This document shows positions 27,701 to 36,327 of a DNA stretch of 64,000 nucleotides, piece by piece. The notes below the pieces were generated by a model. It had not been told where the DNA came from. It saw only the letters and a list, made by a program, of their open reading frames with translations, and made no database searches. The DNA lies in assembly GCA_018676675.1 (NCBI GenBank), contig JABHEG010000043.1, positions 51,191-115,190 of the forward strand, in the 5' to 3' direction. This DNA comes from Lentisphaerota bacterium (GTDB taxonomy: Bacteria; Verrucomicrobiota; Lentisphaeria; Oligosphaerales; JABHEG01). Position numbers and translations under genes: made by a program. Within the stretch, counting starts at the first letter, position 1; every line of letters begins with the position of its first letter.

Positions 27701-28824
27701 CGATGCTCAACGCCCCCCCCAGTGGTGTGCTCCAGGGGCAGCATGTCCTTCAGCGGCGACAAGGACCAGCCGTCCTTGGGCTCATGCTTCCACCCCCCCA
27801 TCGCGCCCATGAGGATCAGCGCGCCTCCTTCCGTCACGTAACGCTGCAGATGAAGCAACTGCTTCTCACTGAACGAGGCGGCTGGGACATCGGTCAACAC
27901 CACCACGCCATGCCGGGCCAACTCGTCAGCCCGCCGTGGCCAGTTGGCCAGCGCGCTGCTGTGAGGTGGCTTCACCCGGATCTGAACGTTGTCCTGACCG
28001 AGAGCGCGGTCGAGTTGGAGATGCGGATCAAACAGTGCGGCATAGCCAAAACGCGTGCTCCAGCAACCGATCAATGCCTGCAACGGCCCATCACCGCGTG
28101 CAGTCGTCGGTGTTTCCACGTACGTGCTGAAATGGACATCTTCGAAGCGCTCGATCATGTGGAACCCGCCAGTCCCGGTTGGTGACAGAGCACTCCACTG
28201 AGGCTTGCCCGGGTCGATGACACGGTGCCGGTTCAAGTTGATGCGCCACATGACGCCATCCGCAGGGAGCTTCTGGTCCAACTCCGCGAGTGGAATCGCC
28301 GCTTCAGTGGTCCAGCCGCCCTTGCCGACCACGGATACCGTCTGCCAGGTCGGGAGCCACTCCGCATTCGATGTAAACGCCCCGCTGCCCGTGCTCCGGC
28401 AGGATGCACTGAACTGACGACCAGCTGAATTCCAGGCGAGCTGAACGTATTCAACCCCGTCCGCGCTCGGGCAGATGAACCACTCGATCACCTCACCATC
28501 CCAAAGCCCCTTCGGAGGAAGAGGCGTGCCAATTCTCTCCGGGGAAGGCTCGTCGAGCCACAGGGCCGCATAAAGCGTCGTGTCATCGTAGGAGAGGGCC
28601 GCGTGTCCCCCCACAGTCAGTTCCCCGCCGGCATAGTGGCGCAACGGCCTGCGGTCTGCCTCCTGCCAACACGCGTCCGTGAGAACACCGTCAACGGTCG
28701 GGCTTGGCGCGGACTTCTGAATCACCAGAGGGCGCCAGCCAGGTGCAGGCTGAGCGCAGGTCACAGAAGTTCCCGCGAGCAAACGGACGGCCACTGCAAT
28801 CGCTACCGCTGGTAGCAGTTTCAT
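24778..28824 (-). CDS. large secreted beta-galactosidase-like protein with N-terminal CBM9
   Basis: The protein has 1348 residues and a signal peptide (LPAVAIAVAVRLLAGTSVTC). A CBM9-like module comes first (SAPSPTVDGVLTDACWQEAD), then a glutamine-amidotransferase-like fold (LHLQRYVTEGGALILMGAMG). A TIM barrel follows, with an acid/base candidate in TDGYYSHDEIVGA (Glu near residue 738). A trimerisation-type domain (VAMLYPQTAYM ... YDVCVVGYARQVQEHTLREL) and C-terminal sandwiches close it. The order recalls GH42, but the usual N-E motif is replaced by D-E, so this is at best a distant member. The start is ATG 28824 behind GGAG; an ATG 12 nt upstream has poor spacing. The unknown secreted protein gene ends 73 nt upstream. 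Confidence 0.8.
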   Translation of the reverse strand: MKLLPAVAIAVAVRLLAGTSVTCAQPAPGWRPLVIQKSAPSPTVDGVLTDACWQEADRRPLRHYAGGELTVGGHAALSYDDTTLYAALWLDEPSPERIGTPLPPKGLWDGEVIEWFICPSADGVEYVQLAWNSAGRQFSASCRSTGSGAFTSNAEWLPTWQTVSVVGKGGWTTEAAIPLAELDQKLPADGVMWRINLNRHRVIDPGKPQWSALSPTGTGGFHMIERFEDVHFSTYVETPTTARGDGPLQALIGCWSTRFGYAALFDPHLQLDRALGQDNVQIRVKPPHSSALANWPRRADELARHGVVVLTDVPAASFSEKQLLHLQRYVTEGGALILMGAMGGWKHEPKDGWSLSPLKDMLPLEHTTGGGVEHRRVRATLPEHPLFRGLDLEALGLLAGTQVTKPARGATVLATAGEGPFIAEKTVGKGIVVQITGHYGHKATWVPIDGFGRDFFMSPAYPVFWDNLVAHVTGKAVPHPSKPLPAESGQPGTIVCDIIRDSYGDLFTPGGTIRLRPKLNENGVRGPLPGYPCEIDVAIEMADGKSVSVGRNTLVDAADELCVELPYLDRGRYALVLDVESPGRRLGSARTAFVVALPVMQRDEFSFGITLNHDYLGGPDMTRIARQVKSIGFTSVFWLGSHIYGAYDGKYRMWNRSRNTAIIQAAGLKTEPVWYAPLLDIHHSRKKAGKTDRTSGCRIPDMAFPGKDYLPYAHFWFEAFDRLYGRMPLTDGYYSHDEIVGARSPSTDTDRFKQAFEAMTGHSASAVQDNPSVAYQLLEAKLQVTADLAWLSRVVGAAHAPDMVANCSISPMAMASHSSAVLDLPDTISGLGATAPDVYHYGEPKLYVKSLGCMAILWSATEFGQLSEPSFYGGQLSNAYYEAFPEQVFGAISGGARKFEVFAYGTTSFETNGRQDKRFAEIATRTTADAGRIGRTLNHYSRSRARVAMLYPQTAYMWISLGHDFNDDYLKLVGTSKQYIGLGGAVRAQFDLLRKMFGHVDVLFDKQIQRGDLRNYDVCVVGYARQVQEHTLRELARFAEGGGTLLVSTDSGHRDENNGPTKALYDILPATVGAERSVSADYVNVRMPNPVPFSRGNALVPKSGAELLFTFGDTTPACVRGPVGRGQAILLGMPTAALRGETNGAKRDLIAYVLRKRARLVSRPEDGEFSAITFVPKRGLGRAFMIANHNKESATTRVMARGDVSEIDHALVDIVTGERIPFTVEAGVLSFEVTCEDRWGRALALLPRLPRTIEVSASPPGEEGRKLMLAVRLIGKGSQPVRSTLPFDLVVRDPEGKVRDDLSGVRVAERGVYASAMVWPENARSGTWTVTVSDRISGSSDQATWESQ

Positions 28825-28897
28825 CGTGTTCTCCATTCCACCAGGGTTGGGGGCCCTGATATCCACTTCCTGACGCCTGTCTGAGTGCCATTCGCCC

Positions 28898-29860
28898 TTA
28901 GTTTCCCAGAGCGGGAGGGAGACCATCAAACGCCTGAGAGAACCGTTCAGTGACAGTCTCAAGATCCGCCAGCTTGGCTTTGGCAATCTCCCTGGAAACC
29001 GGCCCGAACGTGTGGACGATGTAGCGTTGCTCCACGCCCAAGGGGCCAGTGAAGTCGGACATGATCATGTAATTGCGGTTGTGCAGCACGAGGGCCTTGG
29101 TCAATGGGGCTCGATCGTAGACGAGGCCGAGCAACCCCTGCTTGATGCCGGCAGGGTCGAGAGCGTGATCCGCCAGCAACAACCACGGGGCAGCCTGCAG
29201 ATCAAGCTGAATCTGTTTGCGTTCTTTGCCATCATTCTGGATGGCCTCGCCATCCCGGTGCACCCAGCGATCGAACGGTCCGTTGTAGCCGTGCGGGTAC
29301 CCACAGAACGTGGTGCGAAGCGCGCCCTCGTCGCCGATGAACAGCCGTCCGTTGACACTGAGGTACAGCTCGGGCCGACCGGCTAACGCCACGGTTCGCA
29401 CAACCTCCTTGCCATTCACGGTGCTGAACACCAGATCAAACGCGATGCGCGTTCCGGAACTCTCGAGCACGCGGGGCTTCCCTTCCATCCAGCGAATGCA
29501 GTCCCGCTTCCTGCCGACCATATCGACCTTCACGAATCCGTTGTGGTACCAGTTCTGATGCGGCACAATCATGCCGTAACCGCTGCACCAGTCATTGAGT
29601 TCCTTCGCATTCCGCCGCGACGCGGCGCCACGGAAGGTCTTGTAGCGCATCGTGTAAGCCCGAGCCCCAGTGTCGATCACAAAGTCGGTCTGGTCAACAG
29701 GGCTGCCGTTGCGCTCCTGGACGGTTTTCCGGACACTCAACGTGGCCACCGGCGTACTCGCCGCCGCCTTGAGACGCTCGAGTTCGGGATCCTCAGCAGA
29801 GGCGGAACCACCTGCCCTGAGCAGAAGAAGAAACACGAGAACGGCGGCATATCGGCCCAT
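28898..29860 (-). CDS. secreted protein of unknown function
   Basis: The protein has 320 residues, with a hydrophobic leader (AAVLVFLLLLRAGGSASAED) and a predicted cut near Ala-Glu-Asp. The mature part is mostly beta, with motifs such as FVIDTGARAYTMRYKTFRG and RTVALAGRPELYLSVNGRLF. No family is recognised; a beta-sandwich related to glycan-binding or lyase scaffolds is possible. Its start ATG 29860 lies 16 nt past the sialidase-like stop at 29877, and a GAGGG site sits somewhat far upstream (13 nt). An earlier start at 29896 would overlap the sialidase-like gene and is less likely. It is probably co-transcribed with the genes on both sides. Confidence 0.75.
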   Translation of the reverse strand: MGRYAAVLVFLLLLRAGGSASAEDPELERLKAAASTPVATLSVRKTVQERNGSPVDQTDFVIDTGARAYTMRYKTFRGAASRRNAKELNDWCSGYGMIVPHQNWYHNGFVKVDMVGRKRDCIRWMEGKPRVLESSGTRIAFDLVFSTVNGKEVVRTVALAGRPELYLSVNGRLFIGDEGALRTTFCGYPHGYNGPFDRWVHRDGEAIQNDGKERKQIQLDLQAAPWLLLADHALDPAGIKQGLLGLVYDRAPLTKALVLHNRNYMIMSDFTGPLGVEQRYIVHTFGPVSREIAKAKLADLETVTERFSQAFDGLPPALGN

Positions 29861-29876
29861 TGATGGCGTTCGACCC

Positions 29877-31601
29877 TCAGCGCACATCCACCCCAATCCC
29901 TTCCATGATCTCGTTTGCGTTCCAGAACACCACGCCCATATGGTACGTCTTGTGGGTGGGGGACCCCTTGGCGTAGAACGCGGTCATGACACGACCGTCG
30001 GGGAATTGAACACTGCTCGGATAGCCACAATCTGTGTTCAGGGCGCGAGCGATGGGGATAGAGAACTCGGGCCAGGTATTCGCAGGATCACTGCTGAGCC
30101 GGACGCCAACCCCTTCAAGACCGGCCCGCCGGTCACCATGCGTCAGCAGCAAACGACCGTCGTTGAGGCGCAGAAAATGGCCGGGATGCTGAGACCCGGT
30201 CGTAGCGGCGAACTGCTCCCAGGTCGTCCCGTTGTCCGTCGATCTGTAGATATCCATGTGGTTGACCCGAGCTGCCGCGAGCCAGGTGCCGTCCGCCAAC
30301 TGGAAGATGGCGGTCTCGTTGTGCTTCTCGGCGATCATGCTCTCGACCTGCCAAGTGCTTCCATCGTCCCGACTGCGCAGGAAGTAGCTGTGGTAGGTGT
30401 AGCCCTTGCTCCCCGGCGTTTGGGCGTAGCCCGAGGCGCAGAGCGTCCCATCTTGAGCCTGAATGATGTCCCCAAACGGGATAAACTCACTCATGCCCTC
30501 AACCTTGGGGAACTTGGTTGAGACCTTCCAGGTGGCACCTTGGTCAGTAGAGCGGGAGACGAATGCCTTCAGGATGCGCTCGTGTCTGGGACGTTTCATA
30601 TCGAGCTTGTCCCAACCGGAGCAGAGCACGACTATATCTCCATTGCGCGCAAGGCCCGCCGCCAGGTTCATGCGACATGTGCCGGGCTCGTGGGCAGCAG
30701 GGGTACCCCGCAACGTCCACGTCTTTCCTTGGTCTTTGCTGGCCCAGCACTGGGCATCGCCTTCGCCGCCGCCGTGGCTTGGCATGCTGTAGATCGTGGC
30801 CAGAATATCCCCATCCGGAAAGACGGTCAGATTCGGCCAGGCACACACGTTATCGACCGCCACGAACGCGGGGGGAAGCGGGATATCCTCGGCAGGCTTC
30901 TTTTCCATGGCAAACTCCACAAGATGATAGTGCCCGTGTCCTGCAGTGGCGCTCTGGTTCGAGCCCCAAACGATGCGGGAGGCCACGTTACCGGCGGCCT
31001 CACCCGCGTAGTCCGCGATCAGTGGCTCGGGAGCCCCGTCAGCGGTCAGCGACACCGTACCTGACCCGTTGGCACTCGGCGTGTAGTCCAGCACGAATCG
31101 GTGGTAGCCGTCGCCAGCGACCGTCGCAGTCTGCACCGGCCCTTTCAGCCCAAGGGTCACGACCGTGTCCCCAGCGCCATCGCTCGTAAAGCGAACCATA
31201 TACCGCCTGGACAGCGTAGCCACCTCGCCGCAGACCGAGAAATTGGGTTTCGCAGCCCCTTCCACCACACGCAGGTGCAGGACATAGCGCCAGCGGAGAT
31301 GCGTAATGGTGTTGGCATCGAGAAACGCAGGGCTGAGCTGGTAGTTGAGAGCGATAGGTGCGGCCCCGGTCCCGTCATCATCAATGCTCCAGGCCGGCAG
31401 GCCCCCAACCGGATCGGCGGCGATCGCTCTCTCGTTGATCGTGCCTTTCTTGCGCACCACAACACGCCGCCATCCTTCGGTCGTCGGATCAGCCGCTCCG
31501 CGGTGGGCGATCAAGACATGCTCCGGCGGACCGGCCGCAACAGAAATCGTGATGCAGGCAATAGCGGCGACCTGGAACGTAAGCAGAATCGGTAAGCGCA
31601 T
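29877..31601 (-). CDS. secreted sialidase-like (BNR/Asp-box) six-bladed propeller
   Basis: The protein has 574 residues, with a signal peptide (VAAIACITISVAAGPPE). An N-terminal LamG-like sandwich (residues 30-240) precedes the propeller. At least four Asp-boxes are visible: SKDQGKTW, STDQGATW, SRDDGSTW and STDNGTTW. The usual RIP arginine step is replaced by AWPNLTVFPDG, and I cannot place all three catalytic arginines. It may therefore act on a sugar other than sialic acid, as many environmental BNR proteins do. The start is ATG 31601 behind AAGGAG. It overlaps none of its neighbours but is spaced for one transcript with the unknown and beta-galactosidase-like genes. Confidence 0.85.
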   Translation of the reverse strand: MRLPILLTFQVAAIACITISVAAGPPEHVLIAHRGAADPTTEGWRRVVVRKKGTINERAIAADPVGGLPAWSIDDDGTGAAPIALNYQLSPAFLDANTITHLRWRYVLHLRVVEGAAKPNFSVCGEVATLSRRYMVRFTSDGAGDTVVTLGLKGPVQTATVAGDGYHRFVLDYTPSANGSGTVSLTADGAPEPLIADYAGEAAGNVASRIVWGSNQSATAGHGHYHLVEFAMEKKPAEDIPLPPAFVAVDNVCAWPNLTVFPDGDILATIYSMPSHGGGEGDAQCWASKDQGKTWTLRGTPAAHEPGTCRMNLAAGLARNGDIVVLCSGWDKLDMKRPRHERILKAFVSRSTDQGATWKVSTKFPKVEGMSEFIPFGDIIQAQDGTLCASGYAQTPGSKGYTYHSYFLRSRDDGSTWQVESMIAEKHNETAIFQLADGTWLAAARVNHMDIYRSTDNGTTWEQFAATTGSQHPGHFLRLNDGRLLLTHGDRRAGLEGVGVRLSSDPANTWPEFSIPIARALNTDCGYPSSVQFPDGRVMTAFYAKGSPTHKTYHMGVVFWNANEIMEGIGVDVR

Positions 31602-31661
31602 CGTGAGTCTCTCTCCTTCTCGTCTGTAAGTTCAGCACGAATCGCAGGCCGGGCTGTCCGT

Positions 31662-31735
31662 CAGAGCCGCGACTTTCGGGAGCGGTCGCCGCGGGATGTC
31701 AGTACCGAAAACCGCTCCCGAAAGTCGCGGCTCTG
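31662..31735. repeat. perfect 25-bp inverted repeat
   Basis: The left arm (31662-31686, beginning CAGAGCCGCGACTTTCGG) and the right arm (31711-31735) are exact reverse complements, separated by 24 nt. A single arm with one change recurs at 32018-32041. The gap 31602-32184 contains no credible gene and is made of this and the following repeats. Confidence 0.9.
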
Positions 31736-31757
31736 TTCAGGCGCCGAGCAATTGCAG

Positions 31758-31999
31758 GTTGCACTCTCCGATGTGAGCGATAGAACAACTGGCGAAGGCC
31801 GGGCTCCTGTATAACTTCACCGTTTTGAGCACAAAACTGTTGGTCGCTGACACACCACTGGAGGCGCCGCATCTCCGCATGCGGCCAGGCCGGTTACGGA
31901 GAACCGGCGCTCCAAACACCTGGGGACAGTTACACCCTTCAATATGTCTGCCGGACCTTCGGCAGAGGCGGCCGCTCGTGTGTAACTCCGGCACAGAAC
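31758..31999. repeat. composite palindromic element, copy 2 (two units)
   Basis: Unit one (31758-31832) begins GTTGCAC, contains GAGCGATAGAACAACTGGCG and ends with TAACTTCACCGTTTTGAGCA, as at 9207-9393. Unit two (31929-31999) begins GTTACACC, carries the hairpin CTGCCG-GACCTT-CGGCAG and ends GTGTGTAACTCC. Between them lies a different palindromic filler with CCGGTTACGGAGAACCGG near 31893-31910. Confidence 0.75.
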
Positions 32000-32017
32000 G
32001 CCGCCTAGCCTGATTGT

Positions 32018-32041
32018 CAGAGCCGCGACTTACGGGAGCGG
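32018..32041. repeat. single arm of the CGCGACTTTCGGGAGCGG repeat
   Basis: The sequence matches 23 of 24 positions of the left arm at 31662. It lacks a partner arm, so it may be a remnant. It lies about 140 nt beyond the stop of the helical protein gene (32185). Confidence 0.7.
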
Positions 32042-32184
32042 CCGCCGGCAAACAGTGCCTGGTGCCCCCGGCCTCCTGGAGGTCGATGTCCTCAGCGACC
32101 GCGATTCAAAGACCAACTGCAGCGGGGAACGGCCGCTGGGGACATCGGCCCTCCAAACATGGTCCGCCCATCACCGAGAATCCC

Positions 32185-33318
32185 TTACTTCCTCCGCGCC
32201 ATCAAACGCCAATAGGCGAGCAGCCACGACGAAACACTCGTATCACAGATGCTGTGGGCTAAAACACGTCGCGTGGGATGCAATCGCGGTTCGTCCTCGG
32301 GCCGGAAATGCCGCATGTCGATGACCGGATCCGGATGCTGCCTCAGGATACGCATGACCAGCTCCGTGGCCTCAACACCAGGATGGTGTCTCTCGACGAT
32401 CAGCGCCATAGACGCCAGCCGGGTCACCTGCGAGGTCCGCAACCTAACCTCCCCGTGGGACTCCCAGCCATGCCCATGCTCATCAACGTTCCGGACGGCA
32501 CGCTCCCAGAGCATCAGGATCGCCTGTTTCAAACGCGGATCATCATGCCCTTCCGATAAAGCTAGGTCAAACCCTTCGGTCAGTAGACTGGCCATATTGA
32601 AATTGGCCAACACGTGGTTTCCCCCCAGCTCGTCGATCGGGCCGTCGAACTGCGTGAGTTCGTCTCGGTACCGTTGCTTACCGCTGGCCTTGGCCGCGAG
32701 GACACAGATCGGCACGAACAACCCGAGGGCATGGTGGTGTGTCTGAGCCGTCACGATGGTCCGATGCCGATATGCATGGCGGAATCTGCGCGCGACGAAG
32801 AAGTCGGCGATGTCCACGAAGAGCTTGTTGATCTGTTCCACGTCATCTGAGCCGAAATGGTCACGCCATTGGGCCAGCGCCCGGATGGCCTTGGTGTACT
32901 GATCAGGGCTGATCTCGTGCGAGTTCCTGGCCCCGGCCACGCCCCCGAACGGCTTGGGGAGATAGCCGGGCATGTAGTGCCGTCCTTCCCGAGCCACACT
33001 CAGCAGCGCCCGGATGCCGCGCGATGCCCGATCATAGGCGCCGGGGTCGCCGGTGGCGGCGTGCTGCTCCATGCAGCTCATCGTGTATTCGCTGGTGGAC
33101 ATCAGCGAGTTCTCGTAGGTCAGACAGGCAGACTTGTCCGGAGCATTCTGGAAGAAATCGGTGAGTTCGTCGTCGATCAGGTTGGCGTTGCGCCATGGTG
33201 CCAACGTCTCGGCATTGATGAAGGAACGGCACAGCCCGTCTCCGTCGATCATGAACGTCTCAACAAACGAGGCATACCGCTCAGCCAGGACAACGGCGTG
33301 GTGATCATCGGCGTGCAT
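32185..33318 (-). CDS. all-helical protein, probable (alpha/alpha) toroid, unknown function
   Basis: The protein has 377 residues, rich in helices, with paired aromatic and charged residues (LVMRILRQHPDPVIDMRHFR; WERAVRNVDEHGHGWESHGE). It has no signal peptide after the ATG at 33318. The overall look fits an (alpha/alpha)6 barrel, as in glycoside hydrolases, lyases or epimerases that act on small sugars, but I find no recognisable catalytic motif. A longer frame reaches 33537 but would run through the start of the divergent DUF4838 gene. The ribosome site is weak (GTAGAG). It faces away from the DUF4838 gene across 121 nt. Confidence 0.65.
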   Translation of the reverse strand: MHADDHHAVVLAERYASFVETFMIDGDGLCRSFINAETLAPWRNANLIDDELTDFFQNAPDKSACLTYENSLMSTSEYTMSCMEQHAATGDPGAYDRASRGIRALLSVAREGRHYMPGYLPKPFGGVAGARNSHEISPDQYTKAIRALAQWRDHFGSDDVEQINKLFVDIADFFVARRFRHAYRHRTIVTAQTHHHALGLFVPICVLAAKASGKQRYRDELTQFDGPIDELGGNHVLANFNMASLLTEGFDLALSEGHDDPRLKQAILMLWERAVRNVDEHGHGWESHGEVRLRTSQVTRLASMALIVERHHPGVEATELVMRILRQHPDPVIDMRHFRPEDEPRLHPTRRVLAHSICDTSVSSWLLAYWRLMARRK

Positions 33319-33332
33319 GGCTCTACCATGAA

Positions 33333-33360
33333 CTGACAACCATGGAAGTCCATCTATAGT
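33333..33360 (+). promoter_or_regulatory. promoter for the first DUF4838 gene
   Basis: CTGACA (33333-33338), a 16-nt spacer and TATAGT (33355-33360) lie 80 nt before the ATG at 33440. The spacer holds a small palindrome, ATGGA-AG-TCCAT, that could be an operator. Confidence 0.4.
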
Positions 33361-33439
33361 GCATTGACCCGCCCCCCACGCCCGCAATCTGACACACGTC
33401 CACGGCTCATTTGAAGGGTTGACAAGAAGAGGATCGACC

Positions 33440-35890
33440 ATGCACAGGTCTCCCCTGGTCCACGTCATCGCGCTACTCCCGTTCCTGCTGCCCCACGTGT
33501 CCGGGACAGCCCCGGTGACGCTCGTCGAGGATGGCAAGTCTGCCTACACCATCTATGTCGCCCCGGATGCGGTTGGGAGTGTGTCCCGGGCAGCGCAGGA
33601 ACTCCGACGGGTCATCCAGGTGAGCACCGGGGTCGCGCTGCCCATTGGTCACACCCCGACAGAGGCAATGATCTGCCTTGGGGACAATGCAGCGGCCCGG
33701 GGAGCCGGCATCAAGGTCACGGACATGCTCCCCGAGAGCTTCCGCTTCCTGACTCGGGGAGACAGCGTCTTCATCGCCGGGCCGGATACACCGCCGCCGC
33801 CCACCATCCATGACCCGGCGTCACGAGGCACGCTGACCGGCGTCTACGCGTTCCTGGAGAAGATCGTTGGCGCACGCTGGCTGATGCCGGGAGAGATCGG
33901 TGAGGACATCCCGGCCCAGGAAAGGCTCGACGTCCCCGACTTGGACGAGCAGCACAGCCCCACCTTCAGGATCCGAGCCCTGAGCTATGTCCAGGAACGC
34001 GAGCATGCCAGTGTGCGGGAGTGGCTCGTGCGCAACCGCGTAGGGCGGTCAAGATTCCTCGCCGTCTCGCACTCCTGGGATGACCATCCGCCCCGCGACC
34101 TGGTCATGAAGCACCCCGAATGGTGGCCGAAGCAGGGAGGCGAGCGTAGGCGCCCCGAAGACGCGCACAAGTCGGTGCAGAAATACTGCACGACCAACCA
34201 GGACTATGTCCATGCCTTTGCCGCAAGCATGGCCAAACGCCTGGACGGTTGGGGCACGGCGGGTTACCAGCGCAACATGGCATCAGCATCCCCGTCGGAC
34301 GGCAGCGGGTGGTGTGAATGCTCCGCCTGCAAGCAGGGCTGGGAGGCGACGGACGACCATCCCCTGACGGGCCCCAAGCTCTACCGCCACTCCCTCACGC
34401 CAACCATTCTCACGTTCTACAACGGCATCCGAGAGGCCCTGAATACACACCATCCCGACGCCTGGGTTGGTGGGTTCGTCTATGCGGCCTACACCTATCC
34501 GCCCCGCGAGCCAATCCAGCTCGCCGACCGCATCTTCCTCATGATGGCCCCACGGGTGAACTACGGTCTGACCATGTACCGCCCCGAATATCGTGACGAA
34601 TTCGAACCTTTCCTCGCCTCCTGGCGAGCGGTCACACCGCACCTGGGCTACTACGCTGTCGACACGTGGATGCGCTCCGTGCTGGGCACTCCACTTCCCG
34701 CAAGCCGCCCCATCTTGCGCCCCATGTACCCACTCCTGAGAAAGCACGGTGTCTCTGCCGTCCTCCACTACGGCCTGGCGGCGTGGGGCTACGGTGCCCC
34801 GCACAACTATCTCGTAGCCCGCCTCATGTGGGATGCCGACGCCGACATTGATGCCGTCTACGAGGAGTTCTTCCGGCGAGCGTACGGGAAAGGCGACGCC
34901 CCCATGATGGCCATATATGACCTGCTCGAACGCGAGCTCGGCCGCTTTGAACAACAGGAGAAGGGCTTCAACTATGATATGACAAGCGAAATCGTGATGG
35001 CGGTCTACCAACCCAACTACTGGACGATTGAGGCCCTCTACCGGAAGGCCATGGCTGCCGCCGAGACCGATCGGCAACGGCAACGCCTCGAGGTGTTCGC
35101 CGACAACCTGCGGGTGCTGCATGCGACCCTTGTGGAAGCCGGTCTGCTGAAGCAACCGGCGCGATCCGCCTTCCACATCCCCGCCGACGAGTACCCGGCT
35201 TTCCACAAACGGATCTCCTCGACCTGCTACGTCGCTCCCCGCCCAAAGCGCGATGTGGGATTCATCACCCGTCTCTTCATTCCTCAGCACCGACAGCTCA
35301 CCGTCCCGCGCCTGCCCGCCGCGATACCCGAGCCCGTCCTCGACGGGCATGCCGATGACCCGGCCTGGACGGAATCAGTCGAGAGCAGGGACCTGCGTCC
35401 CGTAGGCAACAATCAACCGGCAGCTCTGCCCACCGAGTTCCGAGTCCTGTACACCGATGACGCCCTCTTTGTGGCGTTCACCTGCCACGAAACCAGTCCC
35501 GAGACGATCATCACGGCAGGAAACGGACGGGACGACGCATCCATCTATACAGGCGACACGTTCGAGCTGTTCGTCGGCAACGTCGAGAACCGCAGGAAAC
35601 ACTGGCACCTCACGATGAGTCCAGCCAATCTGCAGTGGGATGCCTGGGACGGAGATCCCGCCGGGAACACACTGTGGCAGAGCGCAACGACACGGACGGA
35701 AACCGGCTGGAAGGGCGAGATACGGATCCCCTTCACCATCTTCGGCCTCGATGCACCGCCCACGGGCAAGCGGTGGCACGTCAATGTCGGTCGCGAAGAC
35801 AAGCCGACCCGAGAAAACAGCACGTGGTCAAACGTGGAAAACCACTTCCTCGAGACCCAGAACTTCGGCACCTGGACCTTCGGGGAGTGA
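33440..35890 (+). CDS. secreted DUF4838 protein with C-terminal CBM9-like module (paralogue 1)
   Basis: The protein has 816 residues, with a signal peptide (VIALLPFLLPHVSGTAPVTL). The N-terminal alpha/beta hexosaminidase-like domain has AAQELRRVIQVSTG and the family step GARWLMPGEIGEDIP. The DUF4838 core carries SDGSGWCECSACKQ, a D-G-x-x-W-C-x-C-x-x-C pattern shared by all four paralogues here. The tail (about residue 620 on) is a CBM9-like sandwich (EPVLDGHADDPAWTE; YTDDALFVAFTCHE). DUF4838 proteins resemble GH20/GH84-like barrels and are thought to act on glycans; the reaction is unproven. The start is ATG 33440 behind AAGAGG; a frame from 33419 adds seven residues without support. Confidence 0.9.
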   Translation: MHRSPLVHVIALLPFLLPHVSGTAPVTLVEDGKSAYTIYVAPDAVGSVSRAAQELRRVIQVSTGVALPIGHTPTEAMICLGDNAAARGAGIKVTDMLPESFRFLTRGDSVFIAGPDTPPPPTIHDPASRGTLTGVYAFLEKIVGARWLMPGEIGEDIPAQERLDVPDLDEQHSPTFRIRALSYVQEREHASVREWLVRNRVGRSRFLAVSHSWDDHPPRDLVMKHPEWWPKQGGERRRPEDAHKSVQKYCTTNQDYVHAFAASMAKRLDGWGTAGYQRNMASASPSDGSGWCECSACKQGWEATDDHPLTGPKLYRHSLTPTILTFYNGIREALNTHHPDAWVGGFVYAAYTYPPREPIQLADRIFLMMAPRVNYGLTMYRPEYRDEFEPFLASWRAVTPHLGYYAVDTWMRSVLGTPLPASRPILRPMYPLLRKHGVSAVLHYGLAAWGYGAPHNYLVARLMWDADADIDAVYEEFFRRAYGKGDAPMMAIYDLLERELGRFEQQEKGFNYDMTSEIVMAVYQPNYWTIEALYRKAMAAAETDRQRQRLEVFADNLRVLHATLVEAGLLKQPARSAFHIPADEYPAFHKRISSTCYVAPRPKRDVGFITRLFIPQHRQLTVPRLPAAIPEPVLDGHADDPAWTESVESRDLRPVGNNQPAALPTEFRVLYTDDALFVAFTCHETSPETIITAGNGRDDASIYTGDTFELFVGNVENRRKHWHLTMSPANLQWDAWDGDPAGNTLWQSATTRTETGWKGEIRIPFTIFGLDAPPTGKRWHVNVGREDKPTRENSTWSNVENHFLETQNFGTWTFGE

Positions 35891-35944
35891 GAGGGGCGGG
35901 CTTGGTCGGGTGTACCGCCGCCAGACCTGTCTGGCCCTGCGACC

Positions 35945-35965
35945 CCACCCACCTCGCGTGGGTGG
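35945..35965 (+). terminator. hairpin after DUF4838 paralogue 1
   Basis: CCACCCAC (35945-35952), loop CTCGC and GTGGGTGG (35958-35965) form a perfect 8-bp stem 54 nt past the stop at 35890. No T-run follows, so it may slow rather than stop transcription. Confidence 0.4.
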
Positions 35966-36130
35966 TGAGCGAGATTGGTCCCGCGCATAGAGCCCCCACG
36001 CCCCCAATGCTGTTGACTCTCTCTGGAGACGGTCGCGGCATGGCAACCCTTCGACCAGGCTCAGGGCCTTGAGCAAGTCCCACAGCCGCGGGACGCGTCG
36101 AAACGGCCCCTCCCACTCTCGGGAAGCACG

Positions 36131-36202
36131 CAATGTGGGAGGCGGGGCCACCCGGCGACTCTTACTCCTCAATGTGGGAGGCGGTGCCACCCGGCGACTC
36201 TT
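36131..36202. repeat. two 33-bp direct repeats
   Basis: Units at 36131-36163 and 36170-36202 begin CAATGTGGGAGGCGG and differ at one position (G/T). The GTGGGAGGCGG core is also the inner arm of the palindromes at 9238-9312 and 44482-44554. The gap 35891-36327 holds no credible gene. Confidence 0.85.
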
Positions 36203-36327
36203 CGGCCAGACACGGAGGGCAGAGGAAGTCAATAGCATTGCCCCACGAGGCCGTGGGGGGTCGTCTCACGGCTTGAGTCAACGCCATCCCTGCCAATCCC
36301 CAGTAACCCCTCCCCCTGCCCCTCTTC

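Noticed and set aside
26428..28185. 585-residue plus-strand frame
   Set aside because: Antisense of the beta-galactosidase-like gene; no start signal and no recognisable domain.
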